Shown here: one piece after another, positions 14,899 through 24,585 of the stretch
How the letters are laid out: every line of letters starts with the position of its first letter
Numbering within the stretch: position 1 is the first letter of the stretch
Source of the DNA: Vulcanimicrobiota bacterium
Lineage (GTDB): Bacteria; Vulcanimicrobiota; JAJTBE01
Reading direction: 5' to 3'
Length of the DNA stretch: 48,207 nucleotides
Assembly: GCA_021107945.1 (NCBI GenBank)
Contig: JAIORV010000079.1
Location: 1 to 48,207 of the forward strand
Program-made: the position numbers and the translations under genes
Notes under the pieces: generated by a model
The model's database searches: none
What the model saw: only the letters and a program-made list of their open reading frames with translations
Told to the model about the DNA's origin: nothing

Positions 14899-17652
14899 AT
14901 GAAGCCTGAACAAAAAGCAAGGGAAAAAATCGATAATAAGCTTACTGATGCAGGATGGTCAGTTCAGGATTATTCCGAGGTTAATCTCAGTAAATCCCTT
15001 GGTGTCGCTGTCCGTGAATTTCCATTGAATACAGGTTTTGCAGACTATCTGCTTTTTATAGGCAAAAAAGCGGTCGGGGTTATTGAAGCGAAATCTGAAG
15101 GAACGACTTTAAGCGGGGTGACGGCACAGTCAGGGAAATATCTATTCGGATTACCAAAAAACATTCCATGCATAGGCAAGCTCCTCCCATTTGCTTATGA
15201 AAGCACGGGGGCGGAAACATTCTTCAGAGATGAAAGAGATCCTTTCACACAATCAAGAAGAGTTTTTTCGTTCCATAAGCCCGAGACTCTTCTGGAATGG
15301 ACTAATCAGGGAGACACTTTGAGAGCTAGACTCAGGCAAATTCCTCTCTTGAATACCACCGGCTTGAGGAAATGCCAGGTGGAGGCTGTAACAAATCTGG
15401 AAAAATCCTTCAGGAATAACCTGCCTCGCTCCTTAATACAGATGGCTACAGGAAGCGGCAAGACTTACACCGCGGTGAGCTTTGCATACAGGTTGATTAA
15501 ATTCGCAAAAGCCAGGAGGATTCTTTTTCTGGTTGACCGGGGAAACCTGGGACGCCAGACGGAAAAAGAATTCCAGCAATATATCACACCAGACGACGGA
15601 AGAAAATTTACAGAGTTATATAATATTCAAAGGCTCAAATCAAATTACCTGGATCCTATTAGCAAGGTTTCCATAGCAACGATCCAAAGGGTATATTCGA
15701 TGCTGAGAGGAGATGAACTCGACCCGGAAAACGAAGAGCAATCTCTTTTTTATTCGCCCCCTTTGTATGAGGAAAGATCCAGAGATGTTGTCTATAACAG
15801 GAACATCCCCATAGAAACATTCGATTTCATTGTTACCGACGAATGCCACAGATCAATATACAACCTATGGAGGCAGGTTCTGGAATACTTTGACGCCTTC
15901 ATTATCGGACTTACCGCCACGCCCTCGAAACAGACCCTTGGCTTTTTCCATAAAAACCTGGTTACGGAATACTCCCACGAAAGGGCTGTTGCCGATGGGG
16001 TAAATGTGGGATATGAGGTTTACAGAATTAAAACAAAGATCACAGAAAACGGAAGCGAGGTCGAAAAGGGACATTATATAGACAAGCGGGACAGGCTCAC
16101 ACGTAAACGGCGGTGGGAGCAGTTAGACGAGGACCTTGTATATGGCTCAAAGCAATTAGACAGGAATGTAGTGGCGGAAGATCAGATCAGAACAATCATA
16201 AGGAATTTCAGAGATGACCTCTTCACCAAGATTTTCCCCGGCAGAGTTGAAGTACCCAAAACGCTCATATTTGCCAAAGACGACTCCCACGCGGAGGACA
16301 TTGTCCATATTGTCCGGGAGGAATTCGCAAGAGGAAATGAATTCTGCAAGAAGATTACATATAGATCAACCGAGAAGACCGAGGATCTGATACAGGCTTT
16401 CCGTAATTCATACAACCCTAGAATTGTTGTAACCGTTGATATGATTTCCACCGGGACTGATATAAAACCCCTTGAATGCCTCATATTTATGAGGGATGTT
16501 AAATCCAGAGTATATTTCGAACAAATGAAAGGGAGAGGCTCCAGGGTTATTGATCCTGATGAACTGCAAAGGGTGAATCCCGACAGCAGGCATAAGACTC
16601 ATTTTGTAATTGTTGATGCCGTCGGAGTGTGTGAATCGGACAAGACAGATTCAAGACCACTGGAGAGAAAAAAAAGTGTGCCGTTTAAAAATCTTCTGCA
16701 GTCCGTAGCACTGGGAAACAGGGAGGATGATGTAATTACCTCGTTGGCGGGAAGACTTGCCAGGCTTGATCAGACTTTGACCCAAAAGCAAAAAGAGGAA
16801 ATCGGGAAAGAGGCGGGAGGAGCATCAATAAACGACATTGCGAACAGACTTATTGACTCGATTGACCAGGACATAAAGCTAACAAAGGCGGAGGAAATGT
16901 TTGATGTGAAAGACCCGACAGATGAGCAGGTGGAAAAAGCCGCTGAAATGTTAAAAGAGGAAGCATGTGAACCGTTTTATAATCCTGATTTAAGAAATAT
17001 CATTCTCGATATGAAAAGAAAAAACGATCAGACGATTGACATTGTAAGTATAGATGAAGTCATTTTCTCCGGATATGATGAACAGGCGAAAGAGAAAGCT
17101 CAGAATATTATTGATACATTCAGGAAATATATTGAGGACAACAGGGATTACCTTACGGCATTGTCCGTAATATACGACATGCCATATCAGAGAAGACATC
17201 TTACATACAAACAGATAAAGGAGCTTGCCGATTCAATCGGGAAACCTCCCTACAACCTGAAAATACCCGCCCTGTGGCAAGCTTACGAACACCTGGAAAA
17301 GGCACGGAAGCGGGGAGCAGGGGCTGACGTGCTACTGACCGATATTGTTACCCTCATCCGTTATGCCTCCGGCTTGATGAATGAATTGAAACATTTCCCC
17401 GAAGTGGTGGAAGAGCGATTTTTGAAATGGATTGAAGATCAGGAAAAAGCAGGAAAAAAGTTCACCGACGAACAAAAAGAATGGCTTGTAATGATCAAGA
17501 ATTATATTGCTACCTCGATGAGTTTTGAAGCTTCGGATTTCGAGAATTCTCCGTTTACCGAAAGAGGCGGTTCATATAAAGCAGTGGAGTTGTTTGGGAA
17601 AGAGAATGTTTTGGAGATTATTGAGGAGTTGAATGGGGTTTTGGCGGCGTGA
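14899..17652 (+). CDS. hsdR: Type I restriction endonuclease, R subunit
   Basis: The protein has 917 residues. The nuclease site at the N-terminus is FADYLLFIGKKAVGVIEAKS (Asp49, Glu63, Lys65: D-ExK). The helicase motor follows with Walker A ATGSGKT (about residue 183), FLVDRGNLGRQTEKEF, DECH, GLTATPS, and motif V/VI VDMISTGTDIKPLECLIFMR then QMKGRGSRVI. A C-terminal EcoEI-type domain completes it. HsdR translocates DNA and cleaves unmethylated molecules together with HsdS and HsdM. It is the first gene of the operon and overlaps hsdS by 4 bp (GTGA). It is full length with no frameshift. Confidence 0.97.
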   Translation: MKPEQKAREKIDNKLTDAGWSVQDYSEVNLSKSLGVAVREFPLNTGFADYLLFIGKKAVGVIEAKSEGTTLSGVTAQSGKYLFGLPKNIPCIGKLLPFAYESTGAETFFRDERDPFTQSRRVFSFHKPETLLEWTNQGDTLRARLRQIPLLNTTGLRKCQVEAVTNLEKSFRNNLPRSLIQMATGSGKTYTAVSFAYRLIKFAKARRILFLVDRGNLGRQTEKEFQQYITPDDGRKFTELYNIQRLKSNYLDPISKVSIATIQRVYSMLRGDELDPENEEQSLFYSPPLYEERSRDVVYNRNIPIETFDFIVTDECHRSIYNLWRQVLEYFDAFIIGLTATPSKQTLGFFHKNLVTEYSHERAVADGVNVGYEVYRIKTKITENGSEVEKGHYIDKRDRLTRKRRWEQLDEDLVYGSKQLDRNVVAEDQIRTIIRNFRDDLFTKIFPGRVEVPKTLIFAKDDSHAEDIVHIVREEFARGNEFCKKITYRSTEKTEDLIQAFRNSYNPRIVVTVDMISTGTDIKPLECLIFMRDVKSRVYFEQMKGRGSRVIDPDELQRVNPDSRHKTHFVIVDAVGVCESDKTDSRPLERKKSVPFKNLLQSVALGNREDDVITSLAGRLARLDQTLTQKQKEEIGKEAGGASINDIANRLIDSIDQDIKLTKAEEMFDVKDPTDEQVEKAAEMLKEEACEPFYNPDLRNIILDMKRKNDQTIDIVSIDEVIFSGYDEQAKEKAQNIIDTFRKYIEDNRDYLTALSVIYDMPYQRRHLTYKQIKELADSIGKPPYNLKIPALWQAYEHLEKARKRGAGADVLLTDIVTLIRYASGLMNELKHFPEVVEERFLKWIEDQEKAGKKFTDEQKEWLVMIKNYIATSMSFEASDFENSPFTERGGSYKAVELFGKENVLEIIEELNGVLAA

Positions 17653-19085
17653 TAGATGAAATTGTCGTTCCAAAGAGTTGGATAATAGCTATTTTTAGAG
17701 ATATTTTAACTCTTAATTATGGAAAGGGACTGAGAAAAGATAAGAGAGATGATAAAGGAGATTTCGCTGTCTTTGGTTCAAGCGGTGTTGTTGGTTATCA
17801 TAGCAATTGCCTATTGAATCATCCTTGTCTGATTATTGGAAGGAAAGGCTCAATTGGTAAAATATTCAAGTCAATTACTCCTTGCTGGCCTATTGATACA
17901 ACATATTATTTAACTCCACCAAAGCAAATAGATTTAGATTTCTTGTTCCATTTGTTTAACTCTCTAGGTTTTGACCGTATGGATAAATCTACTGCAATTC
18001 CTGGATTAAATAGGGATGATGTATATAAAAGGACAATAATACTACCTCCCCTCAACGAGCAAAGACGCATTGTTGCCAAGATTGAGAAGTTATTTACGAA
18101 GCTTGACGCCGGGATGGATCTGCTGAAAGATTTGAAGGTGCAGGTGAAGCGATACCGTCAGGCAGTTTTGAAGTCGGCATTCACAGGCGAATTAACCAGG
18201 GAATGGAGGGAAGAACAACTCAAAGATCCAAACTCGCTACTGAATAAGGAACCGGCATCCAGTTTGGTAGTAAAGATAAGAAAAAAGCGTGAGGAGTTGG
18301 AAAAGAATCAAAAAATCAAAGTAAGGAAAGAAAAATTATTATCTCCAATAGATATATTGAAATTATCAAAGTTACCAGAATGCTGGAAGTGGGTACAAAT
18401 TGGAGAAATATGTAAGGTGGTAAGTGGAAAGACTCCCAAAGGTATAAATAAGATAAATAATAATAATGGATTGCCCTTCTTCAAAGTTGCTGATATGAAC
18501 AGAGCTGAGAACCGCATTTATATGAGGAAGGCGGGAATATATCTAAATGTAAGACAAATTAAAGAGTTGAAGCCAAAAGTTGTCAAGAGAAAGACAGTCA
18601 TTTTTCCGAAAAGAGGAGGAGCAATAGCCACAAACAAAATCAGAATCATCAATAAGGACTCAGCCTTCGATTTAAATATTATGGGAGTATGTCCATTGAT
18701 TTTTCCCGATAAATACTTTTTTTATCTGATTTCAAGTGTTAATCTAATTACATTATCTGATGGATCTAATGTTCCTCAAATTAATCATCACGATATAGAA
18801 CCATTAGTGATCCCCTTTGCGCCATTGTCTGAGCAGAAAGTCATCATTGAAGAAATAGATAAACACTTTTCCATCGCCGACGAATTAGAGAAATTTATCG
18901 ATCAATCAATAAAACAGGGAAAGAAGCTCCGGCAGAGCATTCTGAAAAAGGCGTTTGAGGGGAAGCTTGTTCCACAGGATCCAAATGACGAACCTGCTTC
19001 AGTTCTCCTGAAAAAAATCAAAGCGGAGAAGGCGAAAAGAGAAGCTGAAGAAAAATCAAGGCGAAAAAAAAGTAAGAGGAAATAA
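17649..19085 (+). CDS. hsdS: Type I restriction-modification specificity subunit S
   Basis: The protein has 478 residues from GTG. There are two target-recognition domains, at about residues 5-140 and 240-405, each ending in the family signature (PPLNEQRRIVAKIEKLF and APLSEQKVIIEEIDKHF) and followed by a helical spacer (KRYRQAVLKSAFTGEL and KKLRQSILKKAFEGKL). HsdS sets the DNA sequence recognised by both restriction and methylation. The two recognition domains are visibly more AT-rich than the spacers and the flanking hsdR and hsdM, as expected where recognition domains are exchanged. The target site cannot be predicted from sequence. Confidence 0.95.
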   Translation: MIDEIVVPKSWIIAIFRDILTLNYGKGLRKDKRDDKGDFAVFGSSGVVGYHSNCLLNHPCLIIGRKGSIGKIFKSITPCWPIDTTYYLTPPKQIDLDFLFHLFNSLGFDRMDKSTAIPGLNRDDVYKRTIILPPLNEQRRIVAKIEKLFTKLDAGMDLLKDLKVQVKRYRQAVLKSAFTGELTREWREEQLKDPNSLLNKEPASSLVVKIRKKREELEKNQKIKVRKEKLLSPIDILKLSKLPECWKWVQIGEICKVVSGKTPKGINKINNNNGLPFFKVADMNRAENRIYMRKAGIYLNVRQIKELKPKVVKRKTVIFPKRGGAIATNKIRIINKDSAFDLNIMGVCPLIFPDKYFFYLISSVNLITLSDGSNVPQINHHDIEPLVIPFAPLSEQKVIIEEIDKHFSIADELEKFIDQSIKQGKKLRQSILKKAFEGKLVPQDPNDEPASVLLKKIKAEKAKREAEEKSRRKKSKRK

Positions 19086-19099
19086 GGAGATTATATATC

Positions 19100-20560
19100 A
19101 TGTCCGAGAAATCCACGCCCATTGTTCAAAGACTATGGAACTACTGCACCGTATTGAGAGACGATGGCGTAAGTTACGGCGACTATGTGGAGCAGTTGAC
19201 ATACCTTCTTTTTCTGAAAATGGCTGACGAACAGGCAAAAAATACCCTTGTAGAGCATAAAATCAGGATCCCCGACGGATACACATGGTCGGATCTCCAG
19301 GAAAAAGAAGGAGATGAATTGGAGGTTCATTACCGTCATACCCTGGAAAAACTGGCAAAAGAGCGCGGGATGTTGGGAGTTATATTTCGAAAATCACAAA
19401 ACAGGATACAGGATCCCGCAAAATTGAAACGCCTTGTGGAGTTGATTAACGAGGAAAAATGGATGGCGATGGATGCCGATATAAAGGGGGACATATACGA
19501 GGGATTACTGGAAAAGAACGCTCAGGACATAAAAAGCGGCGCCGGGCAGTATTTTACACCCAGAACCCTTATCCGGGCAATGGTGGAAGTAATGAAGCCA
19601 AAAGCGGAGATGACAATATGCGATCCCGCCTGTGGAACCGGGGGATTTTTCCTCTCAGCTTATGATTACATATCAAAAAAATACAGGCTGGACAGAGATC
19701 AAAAAAAATTACTGAAAAACAGGACGCTTCATGGCATGGATATAGTTGATAATGTTGTTCGCCTATGTGTTATGAATCTCTTTCTTCATGGCATAGGATC
19801 CGACAGGGTTCCTGTAAAATGCGCCGACTCACTTCGGTCTCACCCCGGTGAATATTATGATATGATTCTCACCAACCCTCCCTTTGGCAAAAAAAGCAGT
19901 ATCACCATAATAAACGGCGATGGAAAAGGCACGCGCCAGGCGGTAACTTATGAGCGCGACGACTTTTGGGCGACAACATCCAACAAACAGTTGAACTTCC
20001 TGCAACATGTAAGATCAATACTGAAGACAAGCGGGAGAGCGGCGATTGTTGTCCCCGACAATGTCCTTTTCGAGGGAGGAGCCGGGGAGACAATAAGAAG
20101 AAAACTTCTCTCCCAGTGTGATATTCATACATTACTCAGGCTTCCCACAGGAATTTTCTATGCTCAGGGAGTCAAGGCGAATGTGCTTTTCTTTGACAAC
20201 CGTCCTGGTCAGGAGAAGCCCTGGACGGAAAATTTGTGGATATATGACCTCAGAACAAATATACATTTCACCCTCAAGACAAAACCGATGAAACATGAAG
20301 ACCTTCGGGATTTCATTCAATGCTACAATCCCGACAACAGACATAACAGAAAAGAAACGGATAGATTCAAATGCTTCAGTTACGATGAACTCATTCAACG
20401 GGATAAGGTAAACCTTGATATTTTCTGGTTGAAAGATGAAAGCCTTGAAGATTCCGATAACCTGCCGGATCCCGTAGTGCTTGCATCCCAGATAGTCGAT
20501 AATCTTGAATCGGCATTGGAGCAGTTCAGGGGGATTTGTGAGGAATTGGAAGGTGTTTGA
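19100..20560 (+). CDS. hsdM: Type I restriction-modification DNA methyltransferase subunit M
   Basis: The protein has 486 residues. The N-terminal HsdM_N domain (RLWNYCTVLRDDGVSYGDYV) precedes an N6-adenine methylase domain with SAM motif I DPACGTGGFF (about residue 174) and catalytic motif IV NPPF. QYFTPRTLIRAMVEVM is the usual lead-in. TAAGGAG stands in front of the ATG, 14 bp after hsdS. It methylates adenine in the site defined by HsdS. The R-S-M order is less common than R-M-S. Confidence 0.97.
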   Translation: MSEKSTPIVQRLWNYCTVLRDDGVSYGDYVEQLTYLLFLKMADEQAKNTLVEHKIRIPDGYTWSDLQEKEGDELEVHYRHTLEKLAKERGMLGVIFRKSQNRIQDPAKLKRLVELINEEKWMAMDADIKGDIYEGLLEKNAQDIKSGAGQYFTPRTLIRAMVEVMKPKAEMTICDPACGTGGFFLSAYDYISKKYRLDRDQKKLLKNRTLHGMDIVDNVVRLCVMNLFLHGIGSDRVPVKCADSLRSHPGEYYDMILTNPPFGKKSSITIINGDGKGTRQAVTYERDDFWATTSNKQLNFLQHVRSILKTSGRAAIVVPDNVLFEGGAGETIRRKLLSQCDIHTLLRLPTGIFYAQGVKANVLFFDNRPGQEKPWTENLWIYDLRTNIHFTLKTKPMKHEDLRDFIQCYNPDNRHNRKETDRFKCFSYDELIQRDKVNLDIFWLKDESLEDSDNLPDPVVLASQIVDNLESALEQFRGICEELEGV

Positions 20561-20604
20561 GTTTTCATCATTTAACCGAGCCTGATCTAACTTTTCTTTA
20601 TCAT

Positions 20605-22194
20605 CTACTGGGAAACAACCGCCCACACAAAAGCTCCCTCATCCCTCACGTCCAAACCTCTCACATTGCCGCCGTGGTTCAGTATTTTGTTTATATAGTC
20701 AACTACATCGCAGGTTAATTCTTCTCCCGGTACTAATAGCGGGATTCCGGGGGGGTACGGAGTGATGATTTCAGCCGAGATTCTGCCCGGTGATTGGGAC
20801 AGGGGAATCATTTCTTTGTCCCGGAAATATGCGTCACGGGGCGACAATTTCATTCCTGGTAAACTTGATGTATTTGGACCCTTGCAGGAGGGGTTTCCTA
20901 ACCCCGAAATACTATCAATGGAATCCCTGAGTCTATCGACATCCCTGTCTGTTTCGAAGCCTGTAAATATAAACACGACATAATCAAGCGAGGACATTTC
21001 CGCTTCCACTCCATGGGTATGCTTTAATCTTTCTGCAACTTCGATTCCCGATATTCCGGTTTTCTCACGGTTCACGCTCAGGATAAGTTTTGTGGGATCT
21101 GTTCTGAAATCATTAATGGGGAAACTGTTGAAACAGTTAAAATTCTTTTGTGCTTCCCGATCCCCCACCTGAAGGTGGGGGTTATTCTCATGAGAATTGT
21201 AATGGGGGCTATCTTCAAGAGAATCGTAATGGGGGATAATGTTATGAGAATCAGAATTTTGTGCTTTGGACTTGAGACCGTCGAATGAAACAATTGAATT
21301 TTTCGCGTTGGATTCAAGCATTTCCGGCGTCTCCCTTATACCTTCTCTGCAAGAATCCGCCATCTCAATCGCCCGGGATAATATTTCCTCCCCTTTTTCC
21401 GCCATCATTACAACTGCGTTCTCGATTGACAGGTAATAGAGCAGATTCGGGCTCGTCGTTTCCACCATTCGCTTTGCCGACTCAACTTTATTGATATCAA
21501 TCCTGTCATTGCATACATGCAAAATCGAAGTTCCACTCAATGACGCAAGAGTCTTGTGAACGCTCTGCACGACCATATCCGCTCCCGATTCAATGGCGGA
21601 GGGCGGCAGATCCCGGTGGAAAGGAAAATGCGCCTCCCAGGCTCCGTCAACGAGGAATAGTTTATCGTATTTTCGACATATTCGTGAGATTTCTTCAACA
21701 TCGGCACATATACCGAGTCCTGTGGGCGAAGTAACATAGACCGCCTTGCAATCGGGATTTTCAATAATCGCCGTTTCAATGTCCTCAGGTGTCACATTGA
21801 GAGGAATCCAGTTTTCGTTAAATCTGCTTTGCACATATACAGGAATCGCTCCGGTCGTTATCATCGCTGAGACGGCGGATCGGTGCATATTCCTTCCTAT
21901 TATTACTTTATCCCCGGGTTTCAATGTGGCCAAGAACATTATCTGAATCCCGGAGGTACTGCCGTTTACGAGGTAAAGGGATCGCCTTGTGCCATAAATT
22001 TTGGAGGCAAGATTTTCCGATTCGCGTATTTTGGCGGTGATGTCGGCTATGTCGTCGGCAATATCGGCACAAAAAGGATCAAACCCCGGAATTTCAAATA
22101 TATCCCCCCATTTTCCCTTGTGTCCCGGCGTATGAAACGGCGAAGGATCAGCTTTTAGATAAGATTCCAAATATAAGAGAAGCGGTCTTTTCAT
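20605..22194 (-). CDS. PLP-dependent Orn/Lys/Arg decarboxylase family protein, with repeat insertion
   Basis: The protein has 529 residues. Family features are HTPGHKG near the start, YLVNGSTSGIQIMFLA, the aspartate and histidine of LVDGAWEAHF (Asp183, His189) and the cofactor lysine Lys214 in SVHKTL. The C-terminal domain has ITPYPPGIPLLVPGE. It resembles the YaaO/SpeA type (fold type I), so arginine or lysine decarboxylation for polyamine synthesis is likely. Residues 309-358, between the two domains, hold an insert of three 9-residue repeats (DSHNIIPHY, DSLEDSPHY, NSHENNPHL) made by a DNA repeat (21162-21252). The gene is convergent with hsdM. Confidence 0.9.
   Translation of the reverse strand: MKRPLLLYLESYLKADPSPFHTPGHKGKWGDIFEIPGFDPFCADIADDIADITAKIRESENLASKIYGTRRSLYLVNGSTSGIQIMFLATLKPGDKVIIGRNMHRSAVSAMITTGAIPVYVQSRFNENWIPLNVTPEDIETAIIENPDCKAVYVTSPTGLGICADVEEISRICRKYDKLFLVDGAWEAHFPFHRDLPPSAIESGADMVVQSVHKTLASLSGTSILHVCNDRIDINKVESAKRMVETTSPNLLYYLSIENAVVMMAEKGEEILSRAIEMADSCREGIRETPEMLESNAKNSIVSFDGLKSKAQNSDSHNIIPHYDSLEDSPHYNSHENNPHLQVGDREAQKNFNCFNSFPINDFRTDPTKLILSVNREKTGISGIEVAERLKHTHGVEAEMSSLDYVVFIFTGFETDRDVDRLRDSIDSISGLGNPSCKGPNTSSLPGMKLSPRDAYFRDKEMIPLSQSPGRISAEIITPYPPGIPLLVPGEELTCDVVDYINKILNHGGNVRGLDVRDEGAFVWAVVSQ
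21162..21252. repeat. Hairpin plus three 27-bp tandem units inside a coding region
   Basis: CCCCCACCT-GA-AGGTGGGGG (21162-21181) is followed by three 27-bp units, each starting GGGGG and ending in AGAATTGTAAT, AGAATCGTAAT or AGAATCAGAAT. ATTCTCATGAGAAT is palindromic. A very similar CATGAGATTAT-CCCCCAGC-GCTGGGGG sequence lies between genes at 27346-27380. The insert length keeps the decarboxylase frame open. Confidence 0.8.
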
Positions 22195-22221
22195 TTCTTG
22201 TACATATCACCCCTTTTAAAT

Positions 22222-22299
22222 TAGGGACAGACACCTATTTATTTCTATTCTTCCTCTTCACCGGTCTTCCCGCGGAAAACTAGGGACAGACACCTATTT
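22222..22299. repeat. Two REP copies downstream of the transposase, with duplicated gene end
   Basis: TAGGGACAGACACCTATTT occurs at 22222-22240 and 22281-22299. The 59 bp between the starts of the copies includes CTTCACCGGTCTTCCCGCGG, which repeats the end of the transposase gene (CTTCGCCGGTCTTCCTACGA). The right boundary of the element has thus been duplicated. Confidence 0.8.
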
Positions 22300-22303
22300 A
22301 TTT

Positions 22304-22972
22304 CTATTTTTTCCCCTTCGCCGGTCTTCCTACGAGCCTCGGTCCAATATCGCGATCCAGCATTTTCTCCAACCTTGCTATCAAGGATTTACTCCCCGCA
22401 GGACGCCCTTTCCAGGTGCATGCGCGAATATTGCTGATGGTTTCCTTATTCTCCGTCTCAGAAAGATATTCCCTCCAATCGGGGATCTGGAGGAGCAGGG
22501 AAAGATTGCCGGTTAAAACGGGATTATCCAACCCCCCGATATGACTCGCCGCGCTCGACCACGGATAATTTTCTGCCTTGTCTGTCAAACCGGCGCGAAC
22601 TGGATTATTCTCCACATATCTCACCGCAGTATAAAGGTGAGTCTCGTCCAGGCAACAGGAGTAAAAACGACCCTGCCAGAGATGTCCTGTTTGATTCTTT
22701 TTCCGGTTGAAATACATGGAATAACGGGCGTGAGCGCATCTGAAAGTCTTCGATAACGAGTCGGAATAAAGGGGCACGGCGATAAAGTGTACGTGATTGT
22801 ACATCAGGCAGTAAGCCCATATCTTGAGCCCGTATCTATCGCTGTATTCCTTGATTAATGAAAGATACTTTCGCTTGTCCCTTTCATCCTCAAAGACTTC
22901 CTGCCGGTAATTCCCCCGCTGTGTAATATGGTGGGGAAATCCTGGCGCTACAATCCTCGCAACTCTTGCCAT
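22304..22972 (-). CDS. REP-associated tyrosine transposase (RAYT, Y1_Tnp)
   Basis: The protein has 222 residues. It starts MARVARIVAPGFPHHITQRG, the classic opening. The HUH motif is NHVHF (His60, His62) and the catalytic tyrosine is Tyr119 in RYVENNPVRAGL. These single-copy, non-IS transposases act on REP sequences. Inverted copies of TAGGGACAGACACCTATTT flank it on both sides: two at 22222-22299, and two in the opposite sense at 23014-23032 and 23073-23091. It is intact and may be active in spreading those repeats. No clear ribosome site is seen. Confidence 0.95.
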   Translation of the reverse strand: MARVARIVAPGFPHHITQRGNYRQEVFEDERDKRKYLSLIKEYSDRYGLKIWAYCLMYNHVHFIAVPLYSDSLSKTFRCAHARYSMYFNRKKNQTGHLWQGRFYSCCLDETHLYTAVRYVENNPVRAGLTDKAENYPWSSAASHIGGLDNPVLTGNLSLLLQIPDWREYLSETENKETISNIRACTWKGRPAGSKSLIARLEKMLDRDIGPRLVGRPAKGKK

Positions 22973-23013
22973 AATAGAGATATTTTATCAAAAAGACCAT
23001 TTTTTGTCAATTA

Positions 23014-23091
23014 AAATAGGTGTCTGTCCCTAGTTTATGAGATGAAGAACCGCTGGACGGGCTTCCGGGTGTAAATAGGTGTCTGTCCCTA
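23014..23091. repeat. Two REP copies upstream of the transposase
   Basis: AAATAGGTGTCTGTCCCTA occurs at 23014-23032 and 23073-23091, inverted relative to the downstream pair. The copies are 59 bp apart, the same spacing as the downstream pair. Together they frame the transposase gene symmetrically. Confidence 0.85.
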
Positions 23092-23144
23092 ATTAAATGT
23101 CCTGTTTGAAGGATCTATTGCCCGGGACAAGAAACACTTGAACC

Positions 23145-24506
23145 ATGGAAAACGATGATGATATTGGTAAAACGAACGAAAACAAAGAAACGGATGAAGA
23201 ATCTATACGGGAATCGCCGGATAAGCCTATAGATGCATCACCGGATGAATCGCCTCCGGACGGTGTCGGCGGGCGGTTTTCTAACATATTTTCTGAATAT
23301 GCAAGGATAATTAAAATAAAAAACGTATGGATAATGGGGCTTTCTCTTTTCTTGCTCATTACATTTGTCTCATCATGGCTTTTTTTGCTTCCCCTTTTTC
23401 TCAGGAATCTTGGTGCGTTAAAGGAAGAGATTGGCACTGCGTATCTTTTCTTTGTGCTTGCCTTTTCGGTTTTCCAGATTCCGGGGGGCTACATCGCCGA
23501 CAAGATCGGACGAAAGAAAATCATTGCATATCCCACGCTAATCCTTCCGCCGATTTATATCGCCGCGGGTCTCGTTGACAACTGGGTAATTGTTATGGCA
23601 TTCCTCACCCTGGGTAATCTTATACAGGGAATCCAGATTCCTGCGCTATATTCTCTCATGGCGGAATCTGTGGATGAGGACGACAGGGGGCTTGGTTTTT
23701 CCATTCTGGAGATATCGCTTGCACTTGGATTCACGGCCGGGCCGTTGATGGGATTCTTTATATTAAGAAATCCCGGTATGCTGGAAGAAATTGTCGGTAA
23801 ATATTTACCGGGCGGAAACCCGATTCAATTAATGATGATTATGACCGGCATCATATTGATTCCCTGCGCTTTGCTCAGGCTTTTTGGACTGAAGGACTCT
23901 GCAAAACACGAGGATTTTAAAGTTAATATCGGCCAGGTGCTAAAGGCGTTTGACAGCAACCTGATCCTTCTGCTGATTTCATTTATTTTCTATGGTCTTA
24001 TGGTTGACATGACATTTTACGGTCCCTTTATCCCTCTGTATGCAAAGGATTATATAAAGATATCCGAGTCCTCAATCCAGATGATGTTTGCCTTGGGGGG
24101 TTTCTTTGCGGTTTTTTTCAACATCATAAGCGGGAAGTTAACAAAAATGATGGGATCCAGGAAGGCAATGATAGTGGGAGTGCTGGGACATTCACTTCTG
24201 TTTATCCCCTGGCTTTTCGCGGGAAACCTGTTTGAAGCGGCGGCTTTGTATATTCCTACATATATATTCCTTCAGTTGTCATATATATCGCATGATACAA
24301 TTATGAGCGATCTGACGGACATCAGGACAAGGTCAACCGTTATAGGCGTTTTCTTTATGGTCCCCGGGATTATCGCATCATTCTCGCCTCAAATAGGAGC
24401 GCAAATGAGCAATTATTTCGGACCTGCCACACCCTTTGTCATCGCGATAATATTTGCAGTCCTGACGGTTGTATATCTCTTGATGATAAAATCGGATAGG
24501 ATTTAA
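23145..24506 (+). CDS. Major facilitator superfamily transporter
   Basis: The protein has 453 residues with about 12 membrane helices. MFS motif A is seen as GGYIADKIGRKK between helices 2 and 3, with a weaker echo, GKLTKMMGSRKA, in the second half. The substrate is unknown; the relatives suggested by this pattern are drug or sugar exporters. The first ~60 residues are an acidic, disordered cytoplasmic tail (ENDDDIGKTNENKETDEESI) unusual for the family. No Shine-Dalgarno is obvious, so the true start could lie elsewhere in the tail. The upstream edge is the REP pair of the transposase. Confidence 0.9.
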   Translation: MENDDDIGKTNENKETDEESIRESPDKPIDASPDESPPDGVGGRFSNIFSEYARIIKIKNVWIMGLSLFLLITFVSSWLFLLPLFLRNLGALKEEIGTAYLFFVLAFSVFQIPGGYIADKIGRKKIIAYPTLILPPIYIAAGLVDNWVIVMAFLTLGNLIQGIQIPALYSLMAESVDEDDRGLGFSILEISLALGFTAGPLMGFFILRNPGMLEEIVGKYLPGGNPIQLMMIMTGIILIPCALLRLFGLKDSAKHEDFKVNIGQVLKAFDSNLILLLISFIFYGLMVDMTFYGPFIPLYAKDYIKISESSIQMMFALGGFFAVFFNIISGKLTKMMGSRKAMIVGVLGHSLLFIPWLFAGNLFEAAALYIPTYIFLQLSYISHDTIMSDLTDIRTRSTVIGVFFMVPGIIASFSPQIGAQMSNYFGPATPFVIAIIFAVLTVVYLLMIKSDRI

Positions 24507-24538
24507 CATAATTTTAACAATAACGAATATTTTACATG

Positions 24539-24568
24539 TTGACTAATAAGAGATATCGGTGATATTAT
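24539..24568 (+). promoter_or_regulatory. Predicted promoter of the subtilisin-like protease gene
   Basis: -35 TTGACT (24539-24544) and -10 TATTAT (24563-24568) are 18 bp apart. The start site near 24575 gives a leader of about 115 nt before the protease ATG. Confidence 0.6.
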
Positions 24569-24585
24569 TATTGTAGGAGATTTCT

